From contig CAYRIF010000206.1 of NCBI GenBank assembly GCA_964424205.1, forward strand, positions 1-6,771: a stretch of 6,771 nucleotides of DNA, given 5' to 3'. Within the stretch, counting starts at the first letter, position 1, and each line of letters starts with the position of its first letter. The stretch is from CAYRIF01 sp964424205. GTDB lineage: Bacteria > Bacteroidota > Bacteroidia > Cytophagales > Cyclobacteriaceae. A program made the translations under genes and the position numbers. Shown piece after piece: positions 1 through 5,742 of this stretch. The notes under the pieces are model-generated. The model saw only the letters and a list, made by a program, of their open reading frames with translations, made no database searches and was not told where the DNA came from.

Positions 1-1
1 G

Positions 2-493
2 ATTGTAAAGAGATACCCTATGGAAGGTGCGAAATTCCTGAATGATGTGGCTACGGATAATAGCAAGGTTTACTTTACAGATTCAGATACGAATAAGATT
101 CATGTGCTCGAAAATGGAACAATAACAACTTGGCTAGCGAGTAATTTGAAAGGTCCAAATGGTCTTTTCATAGAATCAGATAGAATATTACTAGCTTCAA
201 TGGGAAGTGCAGATTTAAAAGCGATATCTAAGAATGATAAATCGCAGAAGGTAATAGGTACTGAAATTGGCGCAGGAGATGGTATTGGCAAAACTACAGA
301 TGGTGATTATATTGTTTCCAATTGGCGGGGAGAAGTTTATATTATAGCGCTTGATGGAAAAAAAATAAAGCTACTGGATACGAAAGCACAAAAACTTAAT
401 ATTGCAGATATTGAATTTATTGCAGATAAGAATATGTTATTGGTTCCTACATTTTTTGGAAATACAGTTGTTGCGTATGAACTGAAGGAATAA
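2..493 (+). CDS. SMP-30/gluconolactonase-like beta-propeller protein, 5' end missing
   Basis: This is the C-terminal part of a protein resembling the SMP-30/gluconolactonase/LRE beta-propeller group. The frame stays open to the left edge of the window. The ATG at 20 lies in a stretch that still reads as protein (I-V-K-R-Y-P before it), so I treat it as an internal Met and the gene as truncated. Counting from that Met there are 157 residues, about half the usual ~300 of the family. Repeated blade-like segments are visible: FLNDVATD followed by VYFTDSDTNKI near the start, GPNGLFIESDRILLASMGSADL, GDGIGKTTDGDYIVSNWRGEVYI, and a last strand ending FGNTVVAYEL. Family members are metal-dependent lactonases or related hydrolases, but the substrate cannot be told here and any signal peptide would lie outside the window. 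The next gene starts 3 nt after the stop, implying co-transcription. Another NHL- or YncE-like propeller is the main alternative. Confidence 0.75.
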   Translation: MVKRYPMEGAKFLNDVATDNSKVYFTDSDTNKIHVLENGTITTWLASNLKGPNGLFIESDRILLASMGSADLKAISKNDKSQKVIGTEIGAGDGIGKTTDGDYIVSNWRGEVYIIALDGKKIKLLDTKAQKLNIADIEFIADKNMLLVPTFFGNTVVAYELKE

Positions 494-496
494 AAA

Positions 497-1042
497 ATGG
501 CAAGATACATTTCTATACTTAGGGGAATTAATGTTGGAGGCAGGAGAAAGATATTGATGGCTGATTTAAAATTGCTGTATGAGGAATTGGGGTTTTCCAA
601 CATAACTACCTACATCCAAAGTGGCAATGTCGCCTTTGATTTTCCTAAAACGGAGAGTCAAGAAAAGCTTAGTAGGAAGATAAAAGCAGCAATAGATAAG
701 ACCTATGGTTTTGATGTGCCAGTAATTACTCGTACTACGCAGGAGATTGAACAGACAATCGCCATTAATCCTTTTCTCAAAGAAACGGCTGATATTAAAG
801 GGCTCTTCTTGGCATTTTTGACAGAAGAGCCGTCAGAGGAAAACCTAGGAAAATTAAACGGCATAGAATTCCCTAATGACGCATTTGAGGTCATAGGAAA
901 AAATGTATACATTTGCTGTTCAGGAAGGTTTAGCGATTCAAAATTAACTAATAATTTTTTTGAGAATAAATTGAAGGTAGCGGCTACTACTAGAAATTGG
1001 AAAACAGTTATGAAGTTGCAGGAAATGGGCGTTAAGAATTAA
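497..1042 (+). CDS. DUF1697 family protein
   Basis: A 181-residue protein of the DUF1697 family (Pfam PF08002, COG3797), of typical length for the family. The N-terminus MARYISILRGINVGGRRKI carries the family hallmark ILRGINVGG. It is followed by a LKLLYEELGF helix and then TYIQSGNVAF, the second conserved block, near residues 38-47. The C-terminal part contains KVAATTRNWKTVMKL, also characteristic (family members commonly have TxRNW-T). No signal peptide or membrane segment is seen, so it should be cytoplasmic. The biochemical role of the family is not established. The ATG comes 3 nt after the stop of the preceding propeller gene and the protein starts exactly where family members usually start, so translation may be coupled. 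There is no strong Shine-Dalgarno sequence, which is common in Bacteroidota. Confidence 0.9.
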   Translation: MARYISILRGINVGGRRKILMADLKLLYEELGFSNITTYIQSGNVAFDFPKTESQEKLSRKIKAAIDKTYGFDVPVITRTTQEIEQTIAINPFLKETADIKGLFLAFLTEEPSEENLGKLNGIEFPNDAFEVIGKNVYICCSGRFSDSKLTNNFFENKLKVAATTRNWKTVMKLQEMGVKN

Positions 1043-1068
1043 ATGAATAGAAACTAAAAGCAGAAAAA

Positions 1069-1704
1069 ATGATACCAATTAATGAAATATTATTGTTTGG
1101 ATTAGCCTCTTTAATAATGGTGCTCTCGCCGGGACCAAATATGATATACCTTATTTCTAGGTCATTGTCTCAAGGAAGAAAAGCTGGAATAATTTCATTA
1201 CTTGGAGTGATGAGTGGTTTTTTGTTTCACATATGCATGGTCTCATTTGGACTGACGGCAATATTTTTTGCAGTTCCATATGCGTTTGTCGTTGTGAAGT
1301 TTTTGGGTGTGGGTTATCTGCTTTATCTCGCTTATAGTACACTTAGGGCAGGTGAACACAAAATTTTTGAAGCGGATAAAACTTTAAAACAAGACAGTCC
1401 AATAAAATTATTTAACATTGGGTTATTGACTAATGTTTTAAACCCAAAGATGGCTGTTTTTTACCTTTCTTTTTTTCCACAGTTTATTAAGCCTGAATAT
1501 GGTTCTATATTGGGTCAAAGTTTTCTGCTTGGGATAACGCAAGTAATCATTAGCTTTTCAGTCAATTTTACAATAGTTATTTCAGCTTCTAAAATGGCAA
1601 GTTGGTTTTCTAAAAAACCCATTTGGTTGAGAATTCAAAAGTGGTTTATGGCATCGATACTTACTGGTCTTGCCGTTAAAATGGCTTTGACAAAAGCAAA
1701 ATAA
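1069..1704 (+). CDS. LysE/RhtB family exporter
   Basis: A 211-residue integral membrane protein of the LysE/RhtB (LysE_type translocator, PF01810) superfamily, whose members export amino acids such as lysine, threonine or homoserine and some other small molecules. The diagnostic motif SPGPNM is at residues 20-25 in the first membrane helix. Next come the conserved SLSQGRKAG loop (about residues 32-40) and a second hallmark, TNVLNPKMAVFYLSFFPQF, just past the middle. About six hydrophobic helices can be outlined, and the length matches the usual 200-215. It follows the DUF1697 gene by 26 nt and probably shares its transcript. Substrate specificity cannot be read from sequence alone. The gene converges on the tlpA-like gene with only 8 nt between stop codons, so any terminator for this transcript must lie inside that neighbour's coding region. 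Confidence 0.92.
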   Translation: MIPINEILLFGLASLIMVLSPGPNMIYLISRSLSQGRKAGIISLLGVMSGFLFHICMVSFGLTAIFFAVPYAFVVVKFLGVGYLLYLAYSTLRAGEHKIFEADKTLKQDSPIKLFNIGLLTNVLNPKMAVFYLSFFPQFIKPEYGSILGQSFLLGITQVIISFSVNFTIVISASKMASWFSKKPIWLRIQKWFMASILTGLAVKMALTKAK

Positions 1705-1712
1705 TACTTCAC

Positions 1713-2303
1713 CTATTTTCTTAGTGATTTTAAAAATTTTTTAAAATCATCATTATTATAACTGGCATACCCAGCACGCTTTGTGGCAATTTTACCATCT
1801 GGTGAAATCACAAAGGTGGTGGGAATGGAATTGGAATTGTAAACCGATGGTAGATTGGTTTTTAACTGATGGATGGGCAGGTCAAAGCCTTTCTTGTTCT
1901 TAAATTTCTTGGCAGTCTCGAAATTATCATCATGCGAAATCATTAGAAAAACAACATCATCATCAGATTTTATTTCATTGTAGAGGTTGTTGATGTCTGG
2001 CATTTCAGCGACACAAGGCGGACACCACGTTGCCCATATATTCATAAATATCGTTTTTCCTTTGAGTGTATTGCCCTCAATTATTTTACCAGATTCATCT
2101 ATTAATTGAAAATTGTAATCTGCGTCTGGCTGATTTTCAACAGGCACTTCCATGTCTGGTTTTATCAAACCGGTAAAAAGAACTAGTCGTTGGATGCCTC
2201 CAATAACTTCGGTGTGTAATCCTGTGAAATATAAAACAGCAAAGACGCTGAGCATGATTCCCCATGATCGTAATTCTTTTTTTACTTTTTCACTGATTGG
2301 CAT
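1713..2303 (-). CDS. TlpA-family membrane-anchored thiol-disulfide oxidoreductase
   Basis: A 196-residue thioredoxin-fold protein. One hydrophobic segment at about residues 14-29 (WGIMLSVFAVLYFTGL) follows a positively charged start, so it should be an N-terminal anchor with the catalytic domain outside the cytoplasmic membrane. The redox site is WATWCPPC, with Cys94 and Cys97. The conserved cis-proline next to the active site is Pro161 in SIPTTFVISPDG, and the C-terminal strand/helix ends DFKKFLKSLRK. The CPPC pair with the TlpA/ResA-style layout points to a reductant in cytochrome c maturation or general envelope thiol reduction; which one is not decidable here. The ATG at 2303 puts the anchor at the expected distance from the start. 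No strong ribosome site is visible. A TATCTTTG -7 element lies 45 nt upstream, and the gene ahead ends in a terminator, so it is probably transcribed alone. Confidence 0.92.
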   Translation of the reverse strand: MPISEKVKKELRSWGIMLSVFAVLYFTGLHTEVIGGIQRLVLFTGLIKPDMEVPVENQPDADYNFQLIDESGKIIEGNTLKGKTIFMNIWATWCPPCVAEMPDINNLYNEIKSDDDVVFLMISHDDNFETAKKFKNKKGFDLPIHQLKTNLPSVYNSNSIPTTFVISPDGKIATKRAGYASYNNDDFKKFLKSLRK

Positions 2304-2348
2304 ATGTAGGTTCGTTTTATTGAATGCTGAATAACTAACGTGATATTA

Positions 2349-2356
2349 CAAAGATA
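2349..2356 (-). promoter_or_regulatory. Candidate Bacteroidota -7 promoter element for the tlpA-like gene
   Basis: Read leftward this is TATCTTTG, an exact match to the Bacteroidota consensus TAnnTTTG, 45 nt before the start codon at 2303. It lies in the spacer after the upstream gene's terminator. A TTTG at 2371-2374 is only 14 nt further upstream, shorter than the usual ~19-nt spacing to the -33 box, so the upstream half is weak. Confidence 0.45.
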
Positions 2357-2398
2357 AGTTCTTGAAATTTCAAATAGTGGAACATTGGTTACAAAAGA

Positions 2399-2425
2399 AA
2401 AGTCGTCCGCTAAGCGAACGACTTT
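2399..2425 (-). terminator. Rho-independent terminator after the DUF7832-like gene
   Basis: The arms AAAGTCGT and ACGACTTT (2399-2406, 2418-2425), plus an inner CGC/GCG pair separated by one C/A mismatch, form an 11-bp stem with a TAA loop. Read leftward, the stem runs into TTTTCTTTT, a proper U-rich tail for ending the gene at 2473-2943. Read rightward the tail is only weakly T-rich. It separates that gene from the tlpA-like promoter. Confidence 0.8.
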
Positions 2426-2472
2426 ATAAAAAATATATGTACAAAGATTAAAAAATATTACACTTAATGATT

Positions 2473-2943
2473 TTACTTAATTAATTCTTCCCACTGTTTA
2501 TGTCGGTTGGAAATTTGATTTGCCATCAGCGCATAGTTCTCCCAAGTATCTTTCACATGGTAGATGCTTGGCAGCTCTTTTGCTAGTAGGTTTGTATAAT
2601 CTTTATTATAAATACCACTGCCATAGTAGTAGTAGGTAAACATATTGCCTGTTTTGCTAAACAGTTCATATCCTAAGTAGCCGTCCCATATTTCACTTAA
2701 AATGGTTGGCCCTAATTCTCTTTTTTTGAATCTATACATCTGAACCTCAGCCTCTTCCTCAAAATATTCTGAGTACAAATCATTTTCAATCATCCAACCT
2801 AAAAACATTCCAATATGCGTATAAGCATTTTCGATTGGGATATTAGCGGGAAAATTTCCTAAGAAATGCGTCTTGGCATTATCATAAATAGTTTTGTTTA
2901 GTGATTTGCTATTTTTAAAACTAGTTGATTGCTGTTGCGTCAT
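2473..2943 (-). CDS. Small conserved protein, DUF7832-like
   Basis: A 156-residue soluble protein with no signal peptide or membrane helix. The central block reads YDNAKTHFLGNFP, then ENAYTHIGMFLGWMIENDLYS, then EYFEEE. I recognise this pattern (Tyr-Asp-x-Ala with a His, a FP pair, then THIGMFLxW and an acidic tail) as that of DUF7832-type proteins, recalled from memory rather than searched. A second block, SEIWDGYLGYELFSKTGNMFTYYYYG (about residues 83-108), is rich in Tyr and aromatic residues. No catalytic motif is evident and the function is unknown. Proteins of this type often sit near toxin-immunity or accessory genes, but nothing nearby here supports that. The gene has its own candidate promoter (TACTTTTG at 2977-2984) and a clear downstream terminator, so it looks monocistronic. 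The ATG at 2943 is the natural start. Confidence 0.8.
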   Translation of the reverse strand: MTQQQSTSFKNSKSLNKTIYDNAKTHFLGNFPANIPIENAYTHIGMFLGWMIENDLYSEYFEEEAEVQMYRFKKRELGPTILSEIWDGYLGYELFSKTGNMFTYYYYGSGIYNKDYTNLLAKELPSIYHVKDTWENYALMANQISNRHKQWEELIK

Positions 2944-2976
2944 AGATTAAATTTTATTTGGTAATTAACTCTTTTA

Positions 2977-2984
2977 CAAAAGTA
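2977..2984 (-). promoter_or_regulatory. Candidate -7 promoter element for the DUF7832-like gene
   Basis: Read leftward this is TACTTTTG, matching TAnnTTTG, 33 nt upstream of the ATG at 2943. The nearest TTTG upstream (3011-3014) is 26 nt away, longer than the typical spacing, so only the -7 half is well supported. Confidence 0.4.
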
Positions 2985-3050
2985 GTGAGGAAGAAGTCCT
3001 TAGTGCGTTGCAAAGTATGTGAATCCACACCTTTGTAATATTTTACTACT

Positions 3051-3076
3051 AAAAATAGAAAAGCCAAACTATTGGC
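3051..3076 (-). terminator. Possible weak terminator after spmAB
   Basis: Read leftward from 3076, a 5-bp stem GCCAA/TTGGC with a 4-nt loop (TAGT; 3063-3076) is followed directly by TTTTCTATTTTT (3062-3051). It sits 13 nt past the spmAB stop codon. The stem is short, so I hold this loosely, but position and tail are right. Confidence 0.4.
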
Positions 3077-3089
3077 AGCGCAGCGCAGG

Positions 3090-4139
3090 TTAGCCGAAAA
3101 ATAAATAGCAAATAGCAATGGCAGCAATAATGCCTGCGAGATCAGCAATAATCCCTGCAACCGCGGCATAACGAGTATTTTTAATTCCTACAGAACCAAA
3201 GTAAACCGCTAACACATAGAAAGTGGTTTCTGTAGAACCTTGCAGAATGGATGTTAGTTTTCCAGCAAACGAGTCAACGCCGTAAACATTCCAACTCTCT
3301 ACCATCAAAGCCCTTGCACCACCACCTGAAAGGGGTTTCATAAATGCGGTGGGCAATCCTTTTACAAATTCTGTATCCATACCTGTGAGTGCTACCATCT
3401 TTTCAATGCCAAGCAATAAATAATCCATAGCACCGGAGGCGGTAAATACACCCACCGCAGCAAGCATTGCCACAAGGTANNNNNNNNNNNNNNNNNNNNN
3501 NNNNNNNNNNNNNNNNNNNNNNNNNNNNNNNNNNNNNNNNNNNNNNNNNNNNNNNNNNNNNNNNNNNNNNNNNNNNNNNACAATACTAGAAATAAATGTA
3601 GCAATAAGGATAGGTATGAAAATATCAGTAGGGTCAGCAGATCCTTCGGTAGCACGCAAAGCCAAAATACTTACGGGAATCAAAGTTAGTCCAGAGGTAT
3701 TGAGTACCAAAAACATTATTTGGGCATCTGACGCAGTATCTTTTTCTGGGTTGATGTCTTGTAGTTGCGCCATTGCTTTCAAACCTAGCGGGGTGGCAGC
3801 GTTGTCAAGTCCTAGCATATTGGCAGAAAAATTCATCATCATTGAACCAATGGCAGGATGGTTTTTTGGAAGTTCAGGGAATAGTTTTGTAAATAATGGA
3901 CTGACCATTCTGGAAAGAATATTTACAGCACCTCCGTTCTCCCCAATTTTCATGATGCCCATCCACAAAGATAAAATGCCCGTCAGCCCTAAGGAAAGTT
4001 TGAATCCTAGTTCAGCCCTGTCAAAAAGAGCGGACATCATTTCAGAAAATATCTCCACATCACCAAAGAAAATAAGTTTGATTAAGCCAACAATAAAAGC
4101 GATTAAGAAGAAACCAACCCAGATGTAATTGAGTGCCAT
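3090..4139 (-). CDS. Fused SpmA-SpmB (nucleoside recognition/Gate domain) membrane protein, interrupted by assembly gap
   Basis: An integral membrane protein joining SpmA-like and SpmB-like halves, each carrying a nucleoside-recognition/Gate domain (PF07670). The N-terminal 186 residues are readable and resemble SpmA: helices near residues 6-26 and 48-64, the conserved GLDNAATPLGLKAM at 110-123, then FLVLNTSGLTLIPVSILALR. After the gap, 129 residues resemble SpmB: KGLPTAFMKPLSGGGARALM, then ILQGSTETTFYVLAVYFGSV, ending in hydrophobic helices. In Bacillus, SpmA and SpmB are separate proteins involved in spore core dehydration. Fused forms are usual in non-sporulating Bacteroidota, where the role is unclear, perhaps transport. 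Both sides of the 100-N block are in the same frame, so nothing suggests a broken gene; the unread part should hold the end of SpmA and start of SpmB. The ATG at 4139 is the only good start. Confidence 0.88.
   Translation of the reverse strand: MALNYIWVGFFLIAFIVGLIKLIFFGDVEIFSEMMSALFDRAELGFKLSLGLTGILSLWMGIMKIGENGGAVNILSRMVSPLFTKLFPELPKNHPAIGSMMMNFSANMLGLDNAATPLGLKAMAQLQDINPEKDTASDAQIMFLVLNTSGLTLIPVSILALRATEGSADPTDIFIPILIATFISSIXXXXXXXXXXXXXXXXXXXXXXXXXXXXXXXXXXYLVAMLAAVGVFTASGAMDYLLLGIEKMVALTGMDTEFVKGLPTAFMKPLSGGGARALMVESWNVYGVDSFAGKLTSILQGSTETTFYVLAVYFGSVGIKNTRYAAVAGIIADLAGIIAAIAICYLFFG
3480..3579. other. Assembly gap of exactly 100 Ns inside spmAB
   Basis: One hundred consecutive Ns, the conventional placeholder for a scaffold gap of unknown size. 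The flanking sequence is one reading frame of the same fused protein, so the contigs are joined correctly. The true gap is probably longer than 100 nt, judged by expected protein length. Confidence 0.97.
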
Positions 4140-4161
4140 AGAAATAATGAATTTAGAACAC

Positions 4162-4192
4162 CAAATAAGCTAATATTTCATTAGAAAGCAAA
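4162..4192 (-). promoter_or_regulatory. Possible promoter for spmAB
   Basis: Read leftward, TTTG (4192-4189) is followed after 19 nt by CTTATTTG (4169-4162). The spacing suits the Bacteroidota -33/-7 pair and the downstream TTTG is kept, but the TA at the front of the -7 box is missing. The element ends 22 nt before the ATG. It lies between the hairpin array and spmAB, so spmAB could be transcribed independently of the ABC operon. Confidence 0.3.
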
Positions 4193-4229
4193 AAGGGGAG
4201 GGGAAATTAAGTTGACTCCCTGTGATGAC

Positions 4230-4246
4230 CTCCATGGTCTGTGTCC
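4230..4246 (+). repeat. Half copy (copy 0) of the hairpin repeat
   Basis: CTCCATGGTCTGTGTCC matches the left flank, left arm and loop start of copy 1 (CTCCATAGTCTGTGTC at 4251-4266) with one difference in 16, but the right arm is absent. It begins 21 nt before copy 1, half the normal step, which looks like a deletion or an aborted duplication. Confidence 0.75.
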
Positions 4247-4254
4247 TTTTCTCC

Positions 4255-4278
4255 ATAGTCTGTGTCTCCACAGACCAT
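4255..4278 (+). repeat. Hairpin repeat copy 1
   Basis: Arms ATAGTCTGTG (4255-4264) and CACAGACCAT (4269-4278) flank loop TCTC. The third base A is opposed by C; read leftward this becomes a G-U pair. Including the following TTTA, 27 of 28 bases match copy 2. Confidence 0.9.
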
Positions 4279-4298
4279 TTTACGTTCCTTGCTTTCCT

Positions 4299-4322
4299 AT
4301 GGTCTGTGTCTCCACAGACCAT
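4299..4322 (+). repeat. Hairpin repeat copy 2 (perfect palindrome)
   Basis: Arms ATGGTCTGTG (4299-4308) and CACAGACCAT (4313-4322) are perfectly complementary around loop TCTC. Read leftward the loop is GAGA, a GNRA-type tetraloop. The right side continues TTTA exactly as in copy 1. Confidence 0.92.
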
Positions 4323-4340
4323 TTTATATTGTTGCGATAG

Positions 4341-4370
4341 TGTTTCGGTCTGTGGGGACACAGACCGAGG
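4341..4370 (-). repeat. Hairpin repeat copy 3, inverted relative to copies 1-2
   Basis: Arms TCGGTCTGTG (4345-4354) and CACAGACCGA (4359-4368) are perfectly complementary around GGGA. Read leftward the loop is TCCC, the counterpart of the TCTC loop of copies 1-2, which sets the orientation. The 30-bp unit 4341-4370, from TGTTTCGG to ACCGAGG, matches copy 4 at 27 of 30 positions. Confidence 0.92.
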
Positions 4371-4382
4371 AGATAGATGAGA

Positions 4383-4412
4383 TGTTTCGGCCTATGGAGA
4401 CACAGACCGAGG
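4383..4412 (-). repeat. Hairpin repeat copy 4, inverted and slightly diverged
   Basis: Arms TCGGCCTATG (4387-4396) and CACAGACCGA (4401-4410) flank loop GAGA. The left arm carries two changes (T to C and G to A). Read leftward both become G-U wobbles, so the stem still closes in that RNA. It is the first hairpin met by leftward transcription, 22 nt after the permease stop codon. Confidence 0.88.
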
Positions 4413-4434
4413 GTGAAGCGTATTTTAGCAGGCA

Positions 4435-5742
4435 CTAATTTTTCATAAAAAACCACTTCATCAAGGTTTTGTAACTCACCTTAGACCCATGCATTAGAAT
4501 CCCTACGCGATATACCCTGCCAGCAAACCAAGTGGTGAAAACAAATCCTGCCACTAATAAAACCATCGAAAGAGCCAACTGCCAAGCAGGCACATCAAAA
4601 GGCACACGCATCATCATCACTACAGGTGAGGTGAGCGGAATCATTGACATCCAAAAGGCAACATCTCCGTGTGGTTCATTAATCACTACGCCCAACACCG
4701 CAATAGAAGCAATAAGCGGAATGGTAATTGGCAACATAAATTGTTGCGAATCTTCCATGGTATCAACTGCTGCGCCCACAGTAGCAAACAACGCAGCGTA
4801 CATTAAGTAACCTGCAAAAAAGAAAAACACAAAACTGAAAGCTATTTTGCCAATTGGAATTTTTTCCATATTGCTAAAAATATTCTCTACTTTTTTAGCT
4901 TGTTCTAGCTTGCTTGTTGAAGTTTGCTGCATTTCTTCTTGCGTTGGATTATCATTCAGTTGCGTGAGTTCCTCTTGATAATAGCTACCAATGCCCGTAC
5001 TGATGGCAAAGAATAAGATACCCCAAATTGCCAATTGTGTAATGGCGACTAGTGCAATGCCTAAAATCTTACCCATCATCAGCTGAAATGGTTTAACCGA
5101 TGAGACAATTACCTCGATTACTTTGCTTGATTTTTCTTCTGCAACACCTCTCATTACTTGCGCACCATATAAGAAAATAAACATGTATATGGCAAAGGCT
5201 GCCACGTAGCCAATGCCTGTTGCGGCAATTGTACCTGTTTCTTCTTCACCAGTTTCTGGGTCAGATGTAGCGATGTTTATATCTACCTTGAGGCTGTCGA
5301 GCATAGATTTTCGAATGCCAGCTTTGGAAAGCCTAATATCCTCTATTTCATCAGCAATCATTCTTTCAATACTTGTTTTCAAGCCGATACCAATGTTTTC
5401 ATAGGAATAAAATAAAATACCAGTAGGTTTTTCAAGGTTGATTTTTGGGATGTGCAATATCAACTTTTCTTTGTCTTCTGATAAATCTGTGAGCGCTTGT
5501 GTCAGTGAAGCATTAGAATATTCAAAGGTCAGGTTCTTCTTATTTTCAAATTTATCTTGGAAGTAGCCGCTTTGGTCAATGACTTTAATTACTCGCTCTT
5601 TGCTAGTACTTGACGCAATATATATCGGGATGATAAAAAGTGCCCCAAATAATATTGGCCCTAAAATAGACATAATAATAAACGCCTTTTTTCTAACCCT
5701 TGTCAGGTATTCTCTTTTGATAATTAGTAATATTTTATCCAT
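4435..5742 (-). CDS. ABC-2 type exporter permease (NatB/YhaP-like)
   Basis: A 435-residue membrane subunit of an ABC-2 exporter (COG1668, PF12698 type). Order of parts: cytoplasmic IKREYLTRVRKKAF, first helix at about residues 20-44, an extracytoplasmic domain to about 172, then helices from about 172. The hallmark GVAEEKSSKVIEVIVSSVKP (199-218) follows, then the next helix (about 224-248), a polar loop (about 250-298) rich in Gln, Glu and Lys, and three or four C-terminal helices. The frame extends to an upstream ATG at 5862, but those 40 residues lie inside the ATPase gene and do not look like the family. The ATG at 5742 has AGGAGG six nt ahead and gives the typical N-terminus MDKILLIIKREYLTRVRKKAF. 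It overlaps the ATPase stop by 8 nt, implying translational coupling. Homologues export Na+ or other compounds; the substrate is unknown. Confidence 0.92.
   Translation of the reverse strand: MDKILLIIKREYLTRVRKKAFIIMSILGPILFGALFIIPIYIASSTSKERVIKVIDQSGYFQDKFENKKNLTFEYSNASLTQALTDLSEDKEKLILHIPKINLEKPTGILFYSYENIGIGLKTSIERMIADEIEDIRLSKAGIRKSMLDSLKVDINIATSDPETGEEETGTIAATGIGYVAAFAIYMFIFLYGAQVMRGVAEEKSSKVIEVIVSSVKPFQLMMGKILGIALVAITQLAIWGILFFAISTGIGSYYQEELTQLNDNPTQEEMQQTSTSKLEQAKKVENIFSNMEKIPIGKIAFSFVFFFFAGYLMYAALFATVGAAVDTMEDSQQFMLPITIPLIASIAVLGVVINEPHGDVAFWMSMIPLTSPVVMMMRVPFDVPAWQLALSMVLLVAGFVFTTWFAGRVYRVGILMHGSKVSYKTLMKWFFMKN

Larger units (their letters stand above)
4230..4412. repeat. Array of four palindromic hairpin repeats plus a half copy
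   Basis: This array fills most of the 295-nt spacer between the ABC permease and spmAB. It has four 24-bp palindromes with 10-bp arms and a 4-nt loop, core GGTCTGTG/CACAGACC, centred near 4266, 4310, 4356 and 4398 (steps of 44, 46 and 42 bp). A single left arm lies in front at 4234-4243. Copies 1-2 have outer bases AT...AT and loop TCTC. Copies 3-4 have outer bases TC...GA and loops GGGA or GAGA, that is, the opposite orientation. Sequences between palindromes are 18-22 nt and unrelated. No coding potential fits. I do not recognise a named repeat family; a REP-like or other dispersed intergenic palindrome is the nearest description. Confidence 0.9.

Noticed and set aside
75..89. Possible broken gene at the left edge
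   Set aside because: The propeller gene is short only because the window cuts it; the frame is open to the edge.
2954..3169. 71-residue leftward open frame
   Set aside because: Overlaps the 3' end of spmAB in another frame; the rest is spacer with a weak terminator, and the hydrophobic stretch mirrors the spmAB helices.
3616..4128. 170-residue rightward open frame
   Set aside because: Shadow of the SpmA half on the opposite strand, which carries clear family motifs.
4196..4220. Terminator with stem GGGAG/CTCCC followed leftward by CTTTTTGCTTT
   Set aside because: Only five pairs with a 15-nt loop; the T-run also overlaps the possible spmAB promoter. Too weak to list as a feature.
4170..4361. 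63-residue leftward open frame between spmAB and the ABC permease
   Set aside because: It is made mostly of the palindromic repeats (repeated TQTM-like residues); no family resemblance and no ribosome site.
4230..4412. CRISPR array
   Set aside because: Repeats are near-perfect palindromes of 24 bp, spacers only 18-22 nt, orientation reverses midway, and no cas genes are present.
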